The notes: generated by a model not told the origin, from the sequence alone. DNA of 64,000 bases from Lachnospiraceae bacterium (GCA_015057005.1 SVFF01000005.1:62001-126000), one strand, 5' to 3'. Shown: positions 33,879 through 43,341, counted from the first letter of the stretch. Made by a program: numbers and translations.

Positions 33879-36548
33879 ATGAAAAAAATATTGGCATTTT
33901 TTATGGCATTGGTAATACTTATCGGGTGCGTAAAGAGTGGTACACTTGAAGTGTCGGCTACAGAAGCTGATGCCCCCATATCTACCAATCCGTATACATT
34001 TAGCGTACAGAATTGGACATTCCCGGATAATCCCACATCTGATAATCCGGGTACGGGATATTGTATGTGGCTGGGGCTTGTTACATCGCCTTTCTGGGTC
34101 GAAGTGGCAACCATGTCTAATGGAGGCGGAAGCAATGAGGTGTTACTCTTTGATCTGGAAGATGAAAAGAATGGGCATACAATAGAGGCTTTTTGTATCG
34201 ATGTTGATACTGCAATTGCCTATCCTGCGGAATATAGATTTTATAAAAGAATAAATCTGGAGGATTCGTCCTATTTTGAGGATACGAATGCACAGAAGAT
34301 ACGTGCAATTGTGAATCATGGAGTGACAGTCAAGAGTTTGGCTGATATGCAGGCTGCGGCCAACGAATGGTTGAGTGTTAATGGAAAGGCGCAAGTAGTT
34401 AATTTGACTGGTGCAGAAGCACTTTCTGCTACTCAGTATGCAATCTGGTGTACGGCAAATGCAAAAAATTTGACTTCATCGGATCCGTATAAGTCCTACT
34501 ATGTGCAAGAGTACCGATTTGTTCGGGCTAGTGCCAACAGTCATCTGTATAAGTCTCCTTGTATAGGTGAGGATGGTTATGCAACCACATATAAGACCGG
34601 CAGTGGAAATGCAATCACTTACAATCAGGAGATTCAGTACAGTGATGTAAGCGGAAATGATGCTCAGATCAATATTTCTGAGCAGAACATTACCGGTGTG
34701 GCAGACTATCTTTTGAGTCTGGCTCCTGAACCGCCGAAAGAAGTGGCCCTTTCTGACAATACGATTCAGAATCCCGTTGTTACATATGTTTTAGAGGCAG
34801 ATGGTACCTATACGGCGACTGTCAGCTTTGAATTAACGGCAACTGTTGTCAATGATACTTCTATGACTGCGACGGTTTCTTCCGGAGAGAAGCGTGCAAG
34901 TCAGGAAATCAAAGCTGCGGGAGTGCAGACAGTGACGCTGCCCGGACTGACCGCGAAGACCGGTATTGATATTGAAATCAATGGCGAACAGAGAGCAAAC
35001 GATGTGTTTTTCTTTGAATCTATAGGAGGAAGAAGTGCATCTCAGACATTGGTAGGTATTGATGGATGTCTGGTTCCTGTGCATGCTGAGGCGACTGTTA
35101 CAGACAGTCATATGATCAATATTACTAAGACTACAGAGGCAACAGAAAATACTGTTGATGGAGCTTATCCTTTGGAAGGAATTGAGTTCGATATCTATTA
35201 TTGGTGTTCTATGGAAGAATATGATGCCAATGCACAACAGTATGGCGCAATCGACTGGAGTCAGGAAAATATCCTGGATACTTACGTGACAGCTGATGAT
35301 TATGTCGCTACGTTAAGGACGGATGTTAATGGTAAGGCTGCCTGCAATGTGTCTGCATGGGGCGATGGCGTATATTTGGTTGCTGAGAAAAATCACCCGG
35401 CTATAAAAAGCACACTTGCACCGTTCCCTGTGTCGGTGCCTGTGACAGCGGCAGATGGTTCGGGATTGGTTTATGAGGCCAATCTGGAACTGAAGAATGA
35501 AGTGTTTCCAGGCCCCAAGGTCAGAAAAGATGTTACTGAGATTGGGAGAGATTTAGATTCTTTCGGTGTAGGAGAAAGACATACCTGGATCATAGGAGCA
35601 GATGTTCCTTCTGATATTGCAAATGGAAAATCTTATGTGATAACCGATACACTGGATCATCGTTTGACCTACGCTGGTGATGATGAAGTGAATGTAAAGG
35701 TAGCCTTGAAGGGTTCTAATGCCGGTACAGAGAATATTACACTTGAGAAAGTGACAGATTATGCAATAAATTCTACTACAGACACAATAACAAGCTTTGA
35801 GGTGGCGCTGACGGAAGCGGGAATGGCTAAAGTGGCGGCAGCAATTGCCTCGGATAAAACATATGAGAATTATGAAGTACGAGTATATTTTAATGCGTAT
35901 ATTGATGAAGATGCTGTGCTGGGAGTGCAGATTCCTAACCGGGCGCAACTGAATTATACCAACTCTGTAGGCATCGGCTTTGGTGCTGTGTCAGATGAAC
36001 CTAAGGTTTTCGCTTGCGGAATCAACATTTATAAATACGATGCAGCGAATAAACAGACGCCTCTGAAAGATGCGACGTTTAAATTGGCTAGACTGGCAAC
36101 AGAGGATGAAATCAACACAGGCGCGAGCGCACCTTTGGTGGTAGACAACACAACTTTAAATGTTGTATATGAAACTTTCTACACAAAGGCAAATTTGACT
36201 GCAGAAGAAATTACTTCAGGTAAAGTCCAGACAGTATCCACAGACGGATCAGGAAATGCCGTAATCTACGGTGTTGGTGCAGGAGAATATTATCTTGTTG
36301 AGATACAGGCACCTACCGGATACAATCTTCCAGACAGTCCTATTGTAGTAACTCTGAGTGATACAACAACCAGCGTATCGCTTGAGGTCGCAAATAGCAG
36401 CCAGTTTGAACTTCCTCCTACCGGCGGTATCGGCACCAAAATCTTCACAATCTGTGGTATTGCATTGATTGCAGTGGCTGTGGTAGTTCTCATTATCAAG
36501 AAGAAAAAGGATGATGAGGACGAGGAAGAAGAGGAAATAGAAGAATAG
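33879..36548 (+). CDS. Thioester-domain LPxTG pilin, large subunit 1
   Basis: An 889-residue exported protein. After the signal peptide comes a thioester (TQXA) domain: Cys106 in 'EAFCIDVDTA' and Gln186 in 'SATQYAIW' are the pair expected to form an internal Cys-Gln thioester that binds host or surface amines. Middle domains follow, then an isopeptide-forming fimbrial D2-type domain ('PGPKVRKDVTEIGRDLDSFGVGERHTWII') and a Cna-B domain ('GEYYLVEIQAPTGYNLP'). The C-terminus has LPPTG (about 845-849), a membrane helix and a KKKK then acidic tail. This is an adhesin-type pilin for the sortase upstream. GAGGAGG precedes the ATG. Confidence 0.88.
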   Translation: MKKILAFFMALVILIGCVKSGTLEVSATEADAPISTNPYTFSVQNWTFPDNPTSDNPGTGYCMWLGLVTSPFWVEVATMSNGGGSNEVLLFDLEDEKNGHTIEAFCIDVDTAIAYPAEYRFYKRINLEDSSYFEDTNAQKIRAIVNHGVTVKSLADMQAAANEWLSVNGKAQVVNLTGAEALSATQYAIWCTANAKNLTSSDPYKSYYVQEYRFVRASANSHLYKSPCIGEDGYATTYKTGSGNAITYNQEIQYSDVSGNDAQINISEQNITGVADYLLSLAPEPPKEVALSDNTIQNPVVTYVLEADGTYTATVSFELTATVVNDTSMTATVSSGEKRASQEIKAAGVQTVTLPGLTAKTGIDIEINGEQRANDVFFFESIGGRSASQTLVGIDGCLVPVHAEATVTDSHMINITKTTEATENTVDGAYPLEGIEFDIYYWCSMEEYDANAQQYGAIDWSQENILDTYVTADDYVATLRTDVNGKAACNVSAWGDGVYLVAEKNHPAIKSTLAPFPVSVPVTAADGSGLVYEANLELKNEVFPGPKVRKDVTEIGRDLDSFGVGERHTWIIGADVPSDIANGKSYVITDTLDHRLTYAGDDEVNVKVALKGSNAGTENITLEKVTDYAINSTTDTITSFEVALTEAGMAKVAAAIASDKTYENYEVRVYFNAYIDEDAVLGVQIPNRAQLNYTNSVGIGFGAVSDEPKVFACGINIYKYDAANKQTPLKDATFKLARLATEDEINTGASAPLVVDNTTLNVVYETFYTKANLTAEEITSGKVQTVSTDGSGNAVIYGVGAGEYYLVEIQAPTGYNLPDSPIVVTLSDTTTSVSLEVANSSQFELPPTGGIGTKIFTICGIALIAVAVVVLIIKKKKDDEDEEEEEIEE

Positions 36549-36620
36549 CAGTGGTTCTGCTTGTACTTTGACGGTTAAAATATTAAAAGAAACAAACAAA
36601 AAAATAAAATAATGATAAAA

Positions 36621-36653
36621 GTAATGCTTTTGGTAATGCGTGATATGTAAAAT
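36621..36653 (+). promoter_or_regulatory. Direct-repeat promoter C (second large pilin)
   Basis: GTAATG (36621-36626), CTTTTG, GTAATG (36633-36638), nine bases, TAAAAT (36648-36653). The best-preserved pair of the three. Confidence 0.65.
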
Positions 36654-36736
36654 GTAATTATAAGATCTAGTAATGGCCAACTAGTAACAAAGCAACAAAA
36701 GTAAAACAACTAAAAATACAAAGGAGGCAATAACAA

Positions 36737-39268
36737 ATGAAAAAATTCAAAAGGTTATTAGCAGCGCTTTTAGCCGGTGTGATGGTTGCCGGTATGAGCA
36801 CGACAGCGTTTGCTGAGGAAGGAAATACATATGAGCCTGAAAATGCATATGTATTGAATTATGAAGGGGGAGAAAATTATAAATGGCAATATTTTAGCCC
36901 GTATTGGTCTCAGTTTGATGTGGGAGATTCTGATGGTTACAGCATGATTTCTTTTACATTAAAAAAGCAAGGTACAGAAGAGTATTTTCCGACTTATTGT
37001 GTTGATATTTTCACAGGATTGGACTCTTCACAAGATGCAATATATCGTCGTCTGAATCTGGAAGATTCAACTTATTTCGATTTGACAACCTCAAGAAAAC
37101 TGCGTTCAGTTTTCTTGAGTGGATATCCCCAGGTGGAACTTGTGGAACTTGCGAAAAATGCAGGAGTAGAGAGTTTAACTGTAGGTGAGGCCGTAAGTGC
37201 AACACAGATGGCTATTTGGGAAATTGCTCATGGAGATCGTATTGAAGTTACAGATTATTGTTATTGGTTTGACACAGAGTGGAGTCCGACGGCAACAAAG
37301 CATTATGATGAATGTAATGCAGAAATTGAAAGTGGATATGCCAGTGAGGCAAACGAAGCGAAGATTGAAGATAATATTAAGGCTCTGTATGAATATCTGA
37401 TTAGTTTGGATGGTACAGCTCCTCAGGGGGTGGCAGTGTCAGATGCGACTTTTGATAGCTTTGAGGTGACACGTACAGATAATGGCGATGGGACTTGCGA
37501 TGTTACCGTTGCTGTAACTGCTGACATTACAAAGATAGAGAGCGATAATCTGATTTTAACAGCTATTTTAGGTGATAATTCTGAGTACATTTTATCTGAA
37601 ACTCTTATTAATGGTAAAAATAAAATAACTCTTACTTTTGATAATGTACCTGTGGCTGTACTTAATGATGAAGTTAAACTTGCGATTGACGGTACTCAGA
37701 CTGTTGGAGATGTATATCTTTTTGATGTTGAGGGAAATCGTGGAACTACACAGTCATTGATTGGTTATTCCAATACTCAGCTTCCTGTGCATGCAGAAAT
37801 CAGTACCAATGATCGTGTTTTGGAGATTCATAAAACAGCTGAAAATGGTACTACTGCTTTAAAGAATATTACATTTGATATTTATTATGTATGTACAGCT
37901 GAAGAGTATATTAACGGTGATAAAGTAATTGGTACAGGTAAGACAGTAGATGGAGTGGAGTATTTCTCTGCACCTACAACTGAAGATATTACCAAGTATG
38001 TAACTGGTCGTACTCCTGAGATTACCATTACTACCGGGGAAAATGGTATTGCTTCTTATAACTTTGGAACGGATAATGATGGAATCTACATCGTAGTAGA
38101 AAGAAACAATGCAGTAACTACCGGTGCTGTTGAGCCTTTCTTTGTGGCAATTCCCGGCGGTGAATATGCAGACAATAGAGCTGGAGAGTATAAAGTAATA
38201 GTTAAACCCAAAAACACAGTGATTAAAGAAGATGTAGAAATCGAGAAAGATGTAACCGATATTGACAATAATAAGTCTTCTTATGATGTAGGTGAAAATC
38301 ATACTTGGATTATTCAGTCCTCTATTCCTGCTGGACTCAGCACCGGAGTAAAGTATGAAGTGGCTGATACCTTAGATAAGAGACTTACTCTTGTAAGTGT
38401 TGACAAAGTAGCTGTAGCTTTTGATAATGGTATTTTCGGTGTTGAAACTGAAGAGCAGATTAAAGATAAGACAGAAGATGCAAAGGATACAGAAAAGCTG
38501 GTTTTAGGTAAACATGATTATACTGTTACCATCCAGAAAGCTACAGAAACTACTACTGATCAGTTTACTGTTTCTCTGACAACAGTCGGAATGAAGAAGG
38601 TTGCTGAGTATATTGAGGAAGTTGAAGGTAAATGTGAAGATTATGAAATCCGCATTTATTTCACCGCATTCATTAACGAAAATGCAGCGGTATCTGAAGA
38701 GATTCCCAACCAGGCAACTGTAGAGTATGAGAATAATGTTGGTAGCGTATATGATGCTGAGTCAGATGAACCTGTAGTTTATACTTGTGGTGTGGAACTC
38801 TATAAGCATGATGCTAAGACTAATGTACCTCTGAAAGGCGCAGTGTTCAAATTGGCAGAAGAAGTTAGTAAGGAAACAGAAGGGGCATCTCAGCTGGCAA
38901 CAAAAGAAGGAACTATTTATGTGATTTATAAAGAGTTCTGTGCAACTCCTGACTTGACCGATGAAAAGGTGACAGAAGTTACAACTGATAGAGAAGGTAA
39001 GGCATACCTCTATGGTTTGGAAGACGGCATTTATTATCTGGTAGAGACTCAGGCGCCCGCAGGCTACAACCTGTTAAGCTATCCTCTGCAGGTGGTAATG
39101 AATCAGTCTTCTCATGCTACAGCAATTGAAGTTGCTAACTCCAACGCTTTCAAGCTTCCCGCAACCGGTGGTATCGGTACCGGCATCTTTACCCTGGTAG
39201 GTGCAGCACTGACATTAGGTTCCGGCGCAGTTCTGGTTGGTAAGAAGAAAAAAGAAGAAGAGGAATAG
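36737..39268 (+). CDS. Thioester-domain LPxTG pilin, large subunit 2
   Basis: An 843-residue paralogue of the preceding pilin with the same layout: signal peptide ending near 'TTAFAEE', thioester domain with Cys88 ('TYCVDIFTG') and Gln157 ('SATQMAIW'), middle Ig-like domains, an isopeptide-type fimbrial domain ('EIEKDVTDIDNNKSSYDVGENHTWII'), a Cna-B domain ('IYYLVETQAPAGYNLL') and an LPATG anchor (807-811) with helix and basic tail. The N-terminal 'RRLNLEDSTYFDL' matches 'KRINLEDSSYFED' in subunit 1. The gene is visibly richer in A+T than its neighbours. AAGGAGG precedes the start. Confidence 0.88.
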   Translation: MKKFKRLLAALLAGVMVAGMSTTAFAEEGNTYEPENAYVLNYEGGENYKWQYFSPYWSQFDVGDSDGYSMISFTLKKQGTEEYFPTYCVDIFTGLDSSQDAIYRRLNLEDSTYFDLTTSRKLRSVFLSGYPQVELVELAKNAGVESLTVGEAVSATQMAIWEIAHGDRIEVTDYCYWFDTEWSPTATKHYDECNAEIESGYASEANEAKIEDNIKALYEYLISLDGTAPQGVAVSDATFDSFEVTRTDNGDGTCDVTVAVTADITKIESDNLILTAILGDNSEYILSETLINGKNKITLTFDNVPVAVLNDEVKLAIDGTQTVGDVYLFDVEGNRGTTQSLIGYSNTQLPVHAEISTNDRVLEIHKTAENGTTALKNITFDIYYVCTAEEYINGDKVIGTGKTVDGVEYFSAPTTEDITKYVTGRTPEITITTGENGIASYNFGTDNDGIYIVVERNNAVTTGAVEPFFVAIPGGEYADNRAGEYKVIVKPKNTVIKEDVEIEKDVTDIDNNKSSYDVGENHTWIIQSSIPAGLSTGVKYEVADTLDKRLTLVSVDKVAVAFDNGIFGVETEEQIKDKTEDAKDTEKLVLGKHDYTVTIQKATETTTDQFTVSLTTVGMKKVAEYIEEVEGKCEDYEIRIYFTAFINENAAVSEEIPNQATVEYENNVGSVYDAESDEPVVYTCGVELYKHDAKTNVPLKGAVFKLAEEVSKETEGASQLATKEGTIYVIYKEFCATPDLTDEKVTEVTTDREGKAYLYGLEDGIYYLVETQAPAGYNLLSYPLQVVMNQSSHATAIEVANSNAFKLPATGGIGTGIFTLVGAALTLGSGAVLVGKKKKEEEE

Positions 39269-39300
39269 AATATAAAAGCATAATCTAATACTCTGAAAGA

Positions 39301-39371
39301 TTACAGGCTCCGCGGCATAAGCTGCGGGGCCTGTAATAATAAAAAGGAATCCTCGAAGGGATTCCTTTTTT
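39301..39371. terminator. Double hairpin terminator, usable in both directions
   Basis: First hairpin TTACAGGC/GCCTGTAA (39301-39308 with 39329-39336) with a GC-rich interior; second AAGGAATCC/GGATTCCTT (39344-39367) followed by TTTTTT on the plus strand and TTTTTATTATT on the minus strand. It separates the pilin from the convergent nuclease gene. Confidence 0.8.
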
Positions 39372-39412
39372 GCATGCAGTCGTTCTGAACTTGATATAGT
39401 AGTAATGTCGTA

Positions 39413-40315
39413 TTAGGTTGTTTGTGCAGCCAATGCAGCTTCCAATGCAGCAATTTTAGATTTGAGATCCGAGTTCTCTGTCTTAAGATCAGTATTTTCC
39501 GCAGTCAGAGTCTCAAGCCTCCACTGTTTTTCGCGCTCTCGACGCAGGAAGTCCTCGCGGGCTTCAAACTGTCGGCGGATTTGTTGGTCGCGAGTAAGTT
39601 GAAAAATGGTATCGGCAGCTTCTTTGATATATTCATTCTTTTCAGCCAACATTTTGATTTCCTCCCAGGTGGTTGACTTGAAGAGAGACGCCCAGTGATC
39701 GATTTGATACTGCTTGTCGTCCTCTGTTGCCAAATCTATACATGTCAAGTTTACCACAGAAAGAACGAATTTGCTACTGTAGATTGCGTGTGTTTTTTCA
39801 TTCATCATTTTATATGTGGAATAGAATTCGGGTGCATCCGGGAAGAGTGTAAAATCCAGAAAACCGATTTGAATTACAGGGCGGATTAAAGAGTAGTGGT
39901 CACCTTGGTTTAGATGATTAAAGGTTCGGCAGAGATAGGTAAGGGAACGTTCCGGCCAGTTATACTCGTTGATGACTTGCATCTCCAGATTGATTATGGA
40001 ATTGTTGTTAAAGCTTACCAGGATATCCATGATTACGGTTTTATCGGTGATAGAGTCGCCTTCGTCCAGAGTAGAGAGGACTTCTACAGATTTGATTTTA
40101 TTTACAGGCGTATGTAAGAGTGAGGCTATAAGCCCTTTTAGTGCCTTGTTGTTACGCTGCAAAAACGTCTTGAACAGAAAGTCGTTGGTCATAGGAATGT
40201 TCACTGGGCCGGTAGCGTTGGACAACAGATCATTGGTTGTTAAGGCCTCTGAAAGTAACGAGTTGGTTTTTGTGTGCTCAGATGACGCAAGTGTAGAATG
40301 ATTTTTAGATTGCAT
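39413..40315 (-). CDS. Rpn-family PD-(D/E)XK nuclease/putative transposase
   Basis: I start at ATG 40315 (minus strand), which has AAAGGAAC upstream; an in-frame ATG at 40366 has none. The 300-residue protein opens with low-complexity Ser/Thr/Asn sequence, then the nuclease core 'MTNDFLFKTFLQRNNKALKGLIASLLH', 'KTVIMDILVSFN' and 'INLEMQVINEYNWPERSLTYL', where Asp, Glu and Gln form the PD-(D/E)XK-like site. It ends in a heptad coiled coil ('LTAENTDLKTENSDLKSKIAAL'). Rpn proteins are recombination-promoting nucleases often annotated as transposases; no terminal repeats are seen, so I treat it as a stand-alone gene. Confidence 0.8.
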   Translation of the reverse strand: MQSKNHSTLASSEHTKTNSLLSEALTTNDLLSNATGPVNIPMTNDFLFKTFLQRNNKALKGLIASLLHTPVNKIKSVEVLSTLDEGDSITDKTVIMDILVSFNNNSIINLEMQVINEYNWPERSLTYLCRTFNHLNQGDHYSLIRPVIQIGFLDFTLFPDAPEFYSTYKMMNEKTHAIYSSKFVLSVVNLTCIDLATEDDKQYQIDHWASLFKSTTWEEIKMLAEKNEYIKEAADTIFQLTRDQQIRRQFEAREDFLRREREKQWRLETLTAENTDLKTENSDLKSKIAALEAALAAQTT

Positions 40316-40504
40316 AGATGTGTTCCTTTCATAAGATGTGTTTGAGAATGGTTTGATAGGTGACATAAGACCGGAATAATAGAATAAAAGAATTGTCGAA
40401 ATATGTCAGAACGACTACATGAAATTATTATACGGTGGACATATTAAGATGTAAAGCTTTATTTATTAATGGGAAACAAGGGGAATAATATATAAAGTGA
40501 CATT

Positions 40505-40549
40505 AAAAAGGCTGATGCTTCATAGAGTATTTCTCTATGAAACATCAGC
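40505..40549 (-). terminator. Terminator of the type IV pilus-like operon
   Basis: On the minus strand a 17-bp stem (40511-40527 with 40533-40549, one G-U) is followed by TTTTT. It lies 60 bases after the pilT stop. A second imperfect hairpin at about 40572-40600 sits between. Confidence 0.85.
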
Positions 40550-40608
40550 TATAGAATTTCATCTGTTATTTGGGGAGGAGATAAATTGAAAATGGAAATT
40601 TATTTCTC

Positions 40609-41664
40609 CTACAACTGCCTCTGCAGCTGCTCCGGATAATCTGCATAGGCCAAGGCGGTTTCTTTGGTGATCAGGCCTTCGCGGTAAAGACATGACAGAG
40701 ACTGGTCCATGGAAATCATGCCCTCGGCCCGGCCTGCTGTAATGGCGTTGTTTATCTGGTGATTTTTATTGTCCCGGATCAGGCTGCGGATAGCGCTGTT
40801 CATGTGCATGATCTCGAAGGCAGGAATCATGCTGCCGTCCTTGGCGGGCAGCATTTGCTGTGACACTACGGTGCGCAGAACGGCGCCCAGCTGGATGCGG
40901 ATCTGAGTCTGCTGGGAACCGGGGAAGCTGTCGATGACACGGTCGATGGCGTTGACAGCACCGTTGGTATGCAGGGTGGCAATGACGGTGTGGCCGGTCT
41001 CTGCAGCGGTAATGGCGGTACGGATAGTCTCGGCATCACGCATTTCGCCTAACAGGATTACATCGGGAGCCTGGCGCAGGCAAGCGCGTAGGGCGGAGAG
41101 GTAATCGGCTGTGTCGATGGCGATCTCACGCTGGCTGACGATACTGCGTTGATTGCGGTGCAGGAATTCGATGGGATCTTCTAGTGTGATAATGTGGCAG
41201 TCTCTGGTGCGGTTGATACGGTCGATAATACATGCCTGGGTGGTTGATTTGCCGCTGCCGGCGGTACCTGTGAACAGAATCATTCCATGGGGCGCATCAG
41301 CCAGATCCATGACCTGAGGAGGTATGTGGATGCTTTGCCAATCAGGAATGTCGAATGATACCACGCGTACTACGGCTGCCTGAGAACTGCGCTGTTTATA
41401 AGCGTTGACGCGGAAGCGTGCGAGACCGGGTACGGCGAAGGAGAAATCATCGTCACCGGTGGTGGTATAGTGTTCAGGGGAACGGTCTGCCAGTTCGTAG
41501 ATTTTGTTGATCAAGGAAGCGGTATCAGGAGGAAGCAGCCTGGAAACACCAATGGGGCAGAGGCGTCCTTCTTTCTTGATGCTCACCGGACCACCTGCTA
41601 CCAGAAAGAGATCTGATGCCTGATTGGCTACTGCCTGTTCTAAGTAATTCATTAATTCTGTCAT
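40609..41664 (-). CDS. pilT: Type IV pilus retraction ATPase PilT
   Basis: A 351-residue hexameric secretion ATPase. N-terminal PAS-like domain, then Walker A 'GTAGSGKSTT' (about 129-138), the Asp box 'TLEDPIEF', Walker B 'VILLGEMRDAETI' and the His box 'GHTVIATLHTNGA'. PilT depolymerises type IV pili to drive twitching. GAGGA precedes the ATG. It is the last gene of a minus-strand operon that also holds pilC; no pilB or prepilin peptidase is in this window. Confidence 0.9.
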   Translation of the reverse strand: MTELMNYLEQAVANQASDLFLVAGGPVSIKKEGRLCPIGVSRLLPPDTASLINKIYELADRSPEHYTTTGDDDFSFAVPGLARFRVNAYKQRSSQAAVVRVVSFDIPDWQSIHIPPQVMDLADAPHGMILFTGTAGSGKSTTQACIIDRINRTRDCHIITLEDPIEFLHRNQRSIVSQREIAIDTADYLSALRACLRQAPDVILLGEMRDAETIRTAITAAETGHTVIATLHTNGAVNAIDRVIDSFPGSQQTQIRIQLGAVLRTVVSQQMLPAKDGSMIPAFEIMHMNSAIRSLIRDNKNHQINNAITAGRAEGMISMDQSLSCLYREGLITKETALAYADYPEQLQRQL

Positions 41665-41706
41665 GGGAAATCCTCATCTTTCTTAATGTGAATCAAAGGT
41701 ACAGCA

Positions 41707-42099
41707 TTATTCAACTGTAGATATTGCCTGCCAGCGCAGGATTCGCAGGTGTCCTGCATCATCGGCAGCTTTTTCTTGACTTGTCGGTTTCTCCCGGATT
41801 ACCTCCACCATCAGAATCTGTGTGTCCGAAATGGGGCATGAGTAGGAGTAGACGTTGTCCGTTAACTGTACGTTCTCAGGTATGATGCCCTGACGCAGCT
41901 GGGCAAGGATTGTCTCTGCTGCCAGATCTGCATTGTAATAATCGGATACAGCTTGAATGGAGGCTTCAGCAAGGCGGTTGTCTGCCTGGGCAGTGCCAAG
42001 TGCCAGCAAAGTAAATACAGTAAAGCACAGTACTGCAAAGATGACCAGGAGAGAGCTGCCTCCTGTAAAAGGCCGGAAAAAACGTTTATTTTTCTGCAT
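41707..42099 (-). CDS. Small membrane-anchored protein in the pilus operon
   Basis: A 130-residue protein started at ATG 42099 behind AGGAGG. One N-terminal membrane helix ('SSLLVIFAVLCFTVFTLLAL') and an extracytoplasmic domain ('NRLAEASIQAVSDYYNADLAAETILAQL'). This is the layout of minor pilins or the PilX type, but no prepilin peptidase site is obvious. It overlaps the upstream gene by 14 bases. Confidence 0.65.
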   Translation of the reverse strand: MQKNKRFFRPFTGGSSLLVIFAVLCFTVFTLLALGTAQADNRLAEASIQAVSDYYNADLAAETILAQLRQGIIPENVQLTDNVYSYSCPISDTQILMVEVIREKPTSQEKAADDAGHLRILRWQAISTVE

Positions 42100-42499
42100 C
42101 TGCGTTTTCCTCCTGCCATGCGACGGTGATTTCAAACAATAGTTTCTCATCCTGAAGAACGCGGATGTGTGCGGTTCCCAGAAGAGGCATCGAGGAGTCC
42201 TTGGAAGTAATATTCAGGCGCAGATCCTTGGCTCGGGTGGCAGACTCACAATCAGCCTGCAGCATATTTCCGTCCCATTCTGCGTTAAGCAGCCGAGCGG
42301 CCTGCTCCAGGTCTCCGGATAAGTATTTTACAACCTCGGCAGCATTTTGAGCTATGTTGACGGCGTGATTGCGGGCCTCCATATGTGTGGAAATGCGGTT
42401 GGCCAGCACAAAACCCTGCAGACACAGTGCTGCAGCCAGTGCGAAGACCAGTACCATGAGCAGCTGTTCCATCAGGGCAAGAGGTGATTTGTTTTTCAT
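42086..42499 (-). CDS. Minor-pilin-like protein
   Basis: A 137-residue protein with an N-terminal helix preceded by 'SPLALMEQLLMVLVFALAAALCLQ', where the Glu follows the start of the hydrophobic stretch much as Glu5 does in type IV pilins. A short beta-rich domain follows. AAGGAGGAG precedes the ATG, and it overlaps the upstream gene by four bases. Probably a minor pilin or pseudopilin (PilV/GspI-like size). Confidence 0.65.
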   Translation of the reverse strand: MKNKSPLALMEQLLMVLVFALAAALCLQGFVLANRISTHMEARNHAVNIAQNAAEVVKYLSGDLEQAARLLNAEWDGNMLQADCESATRAKDLRLNITSKDSSMPLLGTAHIRVLQDEKLLFEITVAWQEENADAEK

Positions 42500-43032
42500 G
42501 GTTTCTCCTCCTTTTCCCGGGACGAGCTGCTGCGAAGGGCGAACCGCAGTATTTCGGCAGTGCCGTCTTCGTAGGTGATTTCAACAGTAAGCAAACCATC
42601 CTGCAGCGTAAAATGCAGATCTTTTAAGGGAAGAAGTGCTGTGCCTCCGGAAGGTTCAAAAGTGAGACCGTCTGCGGCAAAAAGTTCCCGCAGCATTCCC
42701 TCATGGACGTAAATGCGGGTGTAATAAGTGCGGCTATTTAACTGTTCCCGCAGGTACAGTGTATCTCCGGATTGTTTAGTATCGTCTGTGGGAAGCATAG
42801 TTTCGTCAAAAGAGCCCACAAAGATCATTCCTTCTGCATCGCTTTGGCGCAGACGGGTGGTGAGATACCGGGAGATGGTTTGGCACTGAATGCTGTTCTG
42901 GTCTCTTTTTGCAATTTTTCGGTAAATTTGGGCTCCGGATAAAAGCACCATCAGGATGCAGGCAGAGAATACTGCAAACAAAAGCAGGGGTGCTATGGAA
43001 CTCAGACTTTTGTGGGTCAAAGAATCTTTCAT
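42496..43032 (-). CDS. Pilin-like protein of the DUF4860 type
   Basis: A 178-residue protein with an N-terminal membrane helix ('IAPLLLFAVFSACILMVLLSG') and a beta-rich domain ('GTALLPLKDLHFTLQDGLLTVEITYEDG'). It resembles the DUF4860 family found in clostridial type IV pilus clusters. No standard prepilin cleavage motif. It is placed between two other small pilin-like genes. Confidence 0.65.
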   Translation of the reverse strand: MKDSLTHKSLSSIAPLLLFAVFSACILMVLLSGAQIYRKIAKRDQNSIQCQTISRYLTTRLRQSDAEGMIFVGSFDETMLPTDDTKQSGDTLYLREQLNSRTYYTRIYVHEGMLRELFAADGLTFEPSGGTALLPLKDLHFTLQDGLLTVEITYEDGTAEILRFALRSSSSREKEEKP

Positions 43033-43034
43033 GG

Positions 43035-43337
43035 TTATTTTTCCAATACTGTGATGTCAGGCATCAGGTTCGAGGCAATTGCCTCATATTTGACGGCATA
43101 CAGATCATTATTTATCTGGATACCGTAGTGTTCCACCAGGTACTGAAGGTCGGGCGGGTAGATGCCCTCAACAGCGTAGCAGGCTATGGCAGCCCGGGCC
43201 AGGGCGTCTTCCAGTTGTGCTTTGTTCCGGGTACTGTGTCCAAACTGCAGATTGCTGACCGCGGTGCAAAATAATAATACAAGGACTGCAAACAGCAGCG
43301 GGGTAATCAATTTTTTCAGAGAATCCCATGTTTTCAT
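43035..43337 (-). CDS. Short membrane-anchored pilin-like protein
   Basis: A 100-residue protein started at ATG 43337, four bases after the pilC stop. N-terminal helix ('ITPLLFAVLVLLFCTAVSN') then 'QLEDALARAAIACYAVEGIYPPDLQYLVEHYGI', a sequence pattern common in pseudopilins (amphipathic helix, Cys, YP..L). Likely a small pilin; ribosome binding site is weak, so coupling to pilC is probable. Confidence 0.65.
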   Translation of the reverse strand: MKTWDSLKKLITPLLFAVLVLLFCTAVSNLQFGHSTRNKAQLEDALARAAIACYAVEGIYPPDLQYLVEHYGIQINNDLYAVKYEAIASNLMPDITVLEK

Positions 43338-43341
43338 AAAA

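Noticed and set aside
39413..40315. Complete insertion sequence around the Rpn/transposase-like gene
   Set aside because: No terminal inverted repeats or target duplications seen; Rpn proteins are commonly stand-alone genes.
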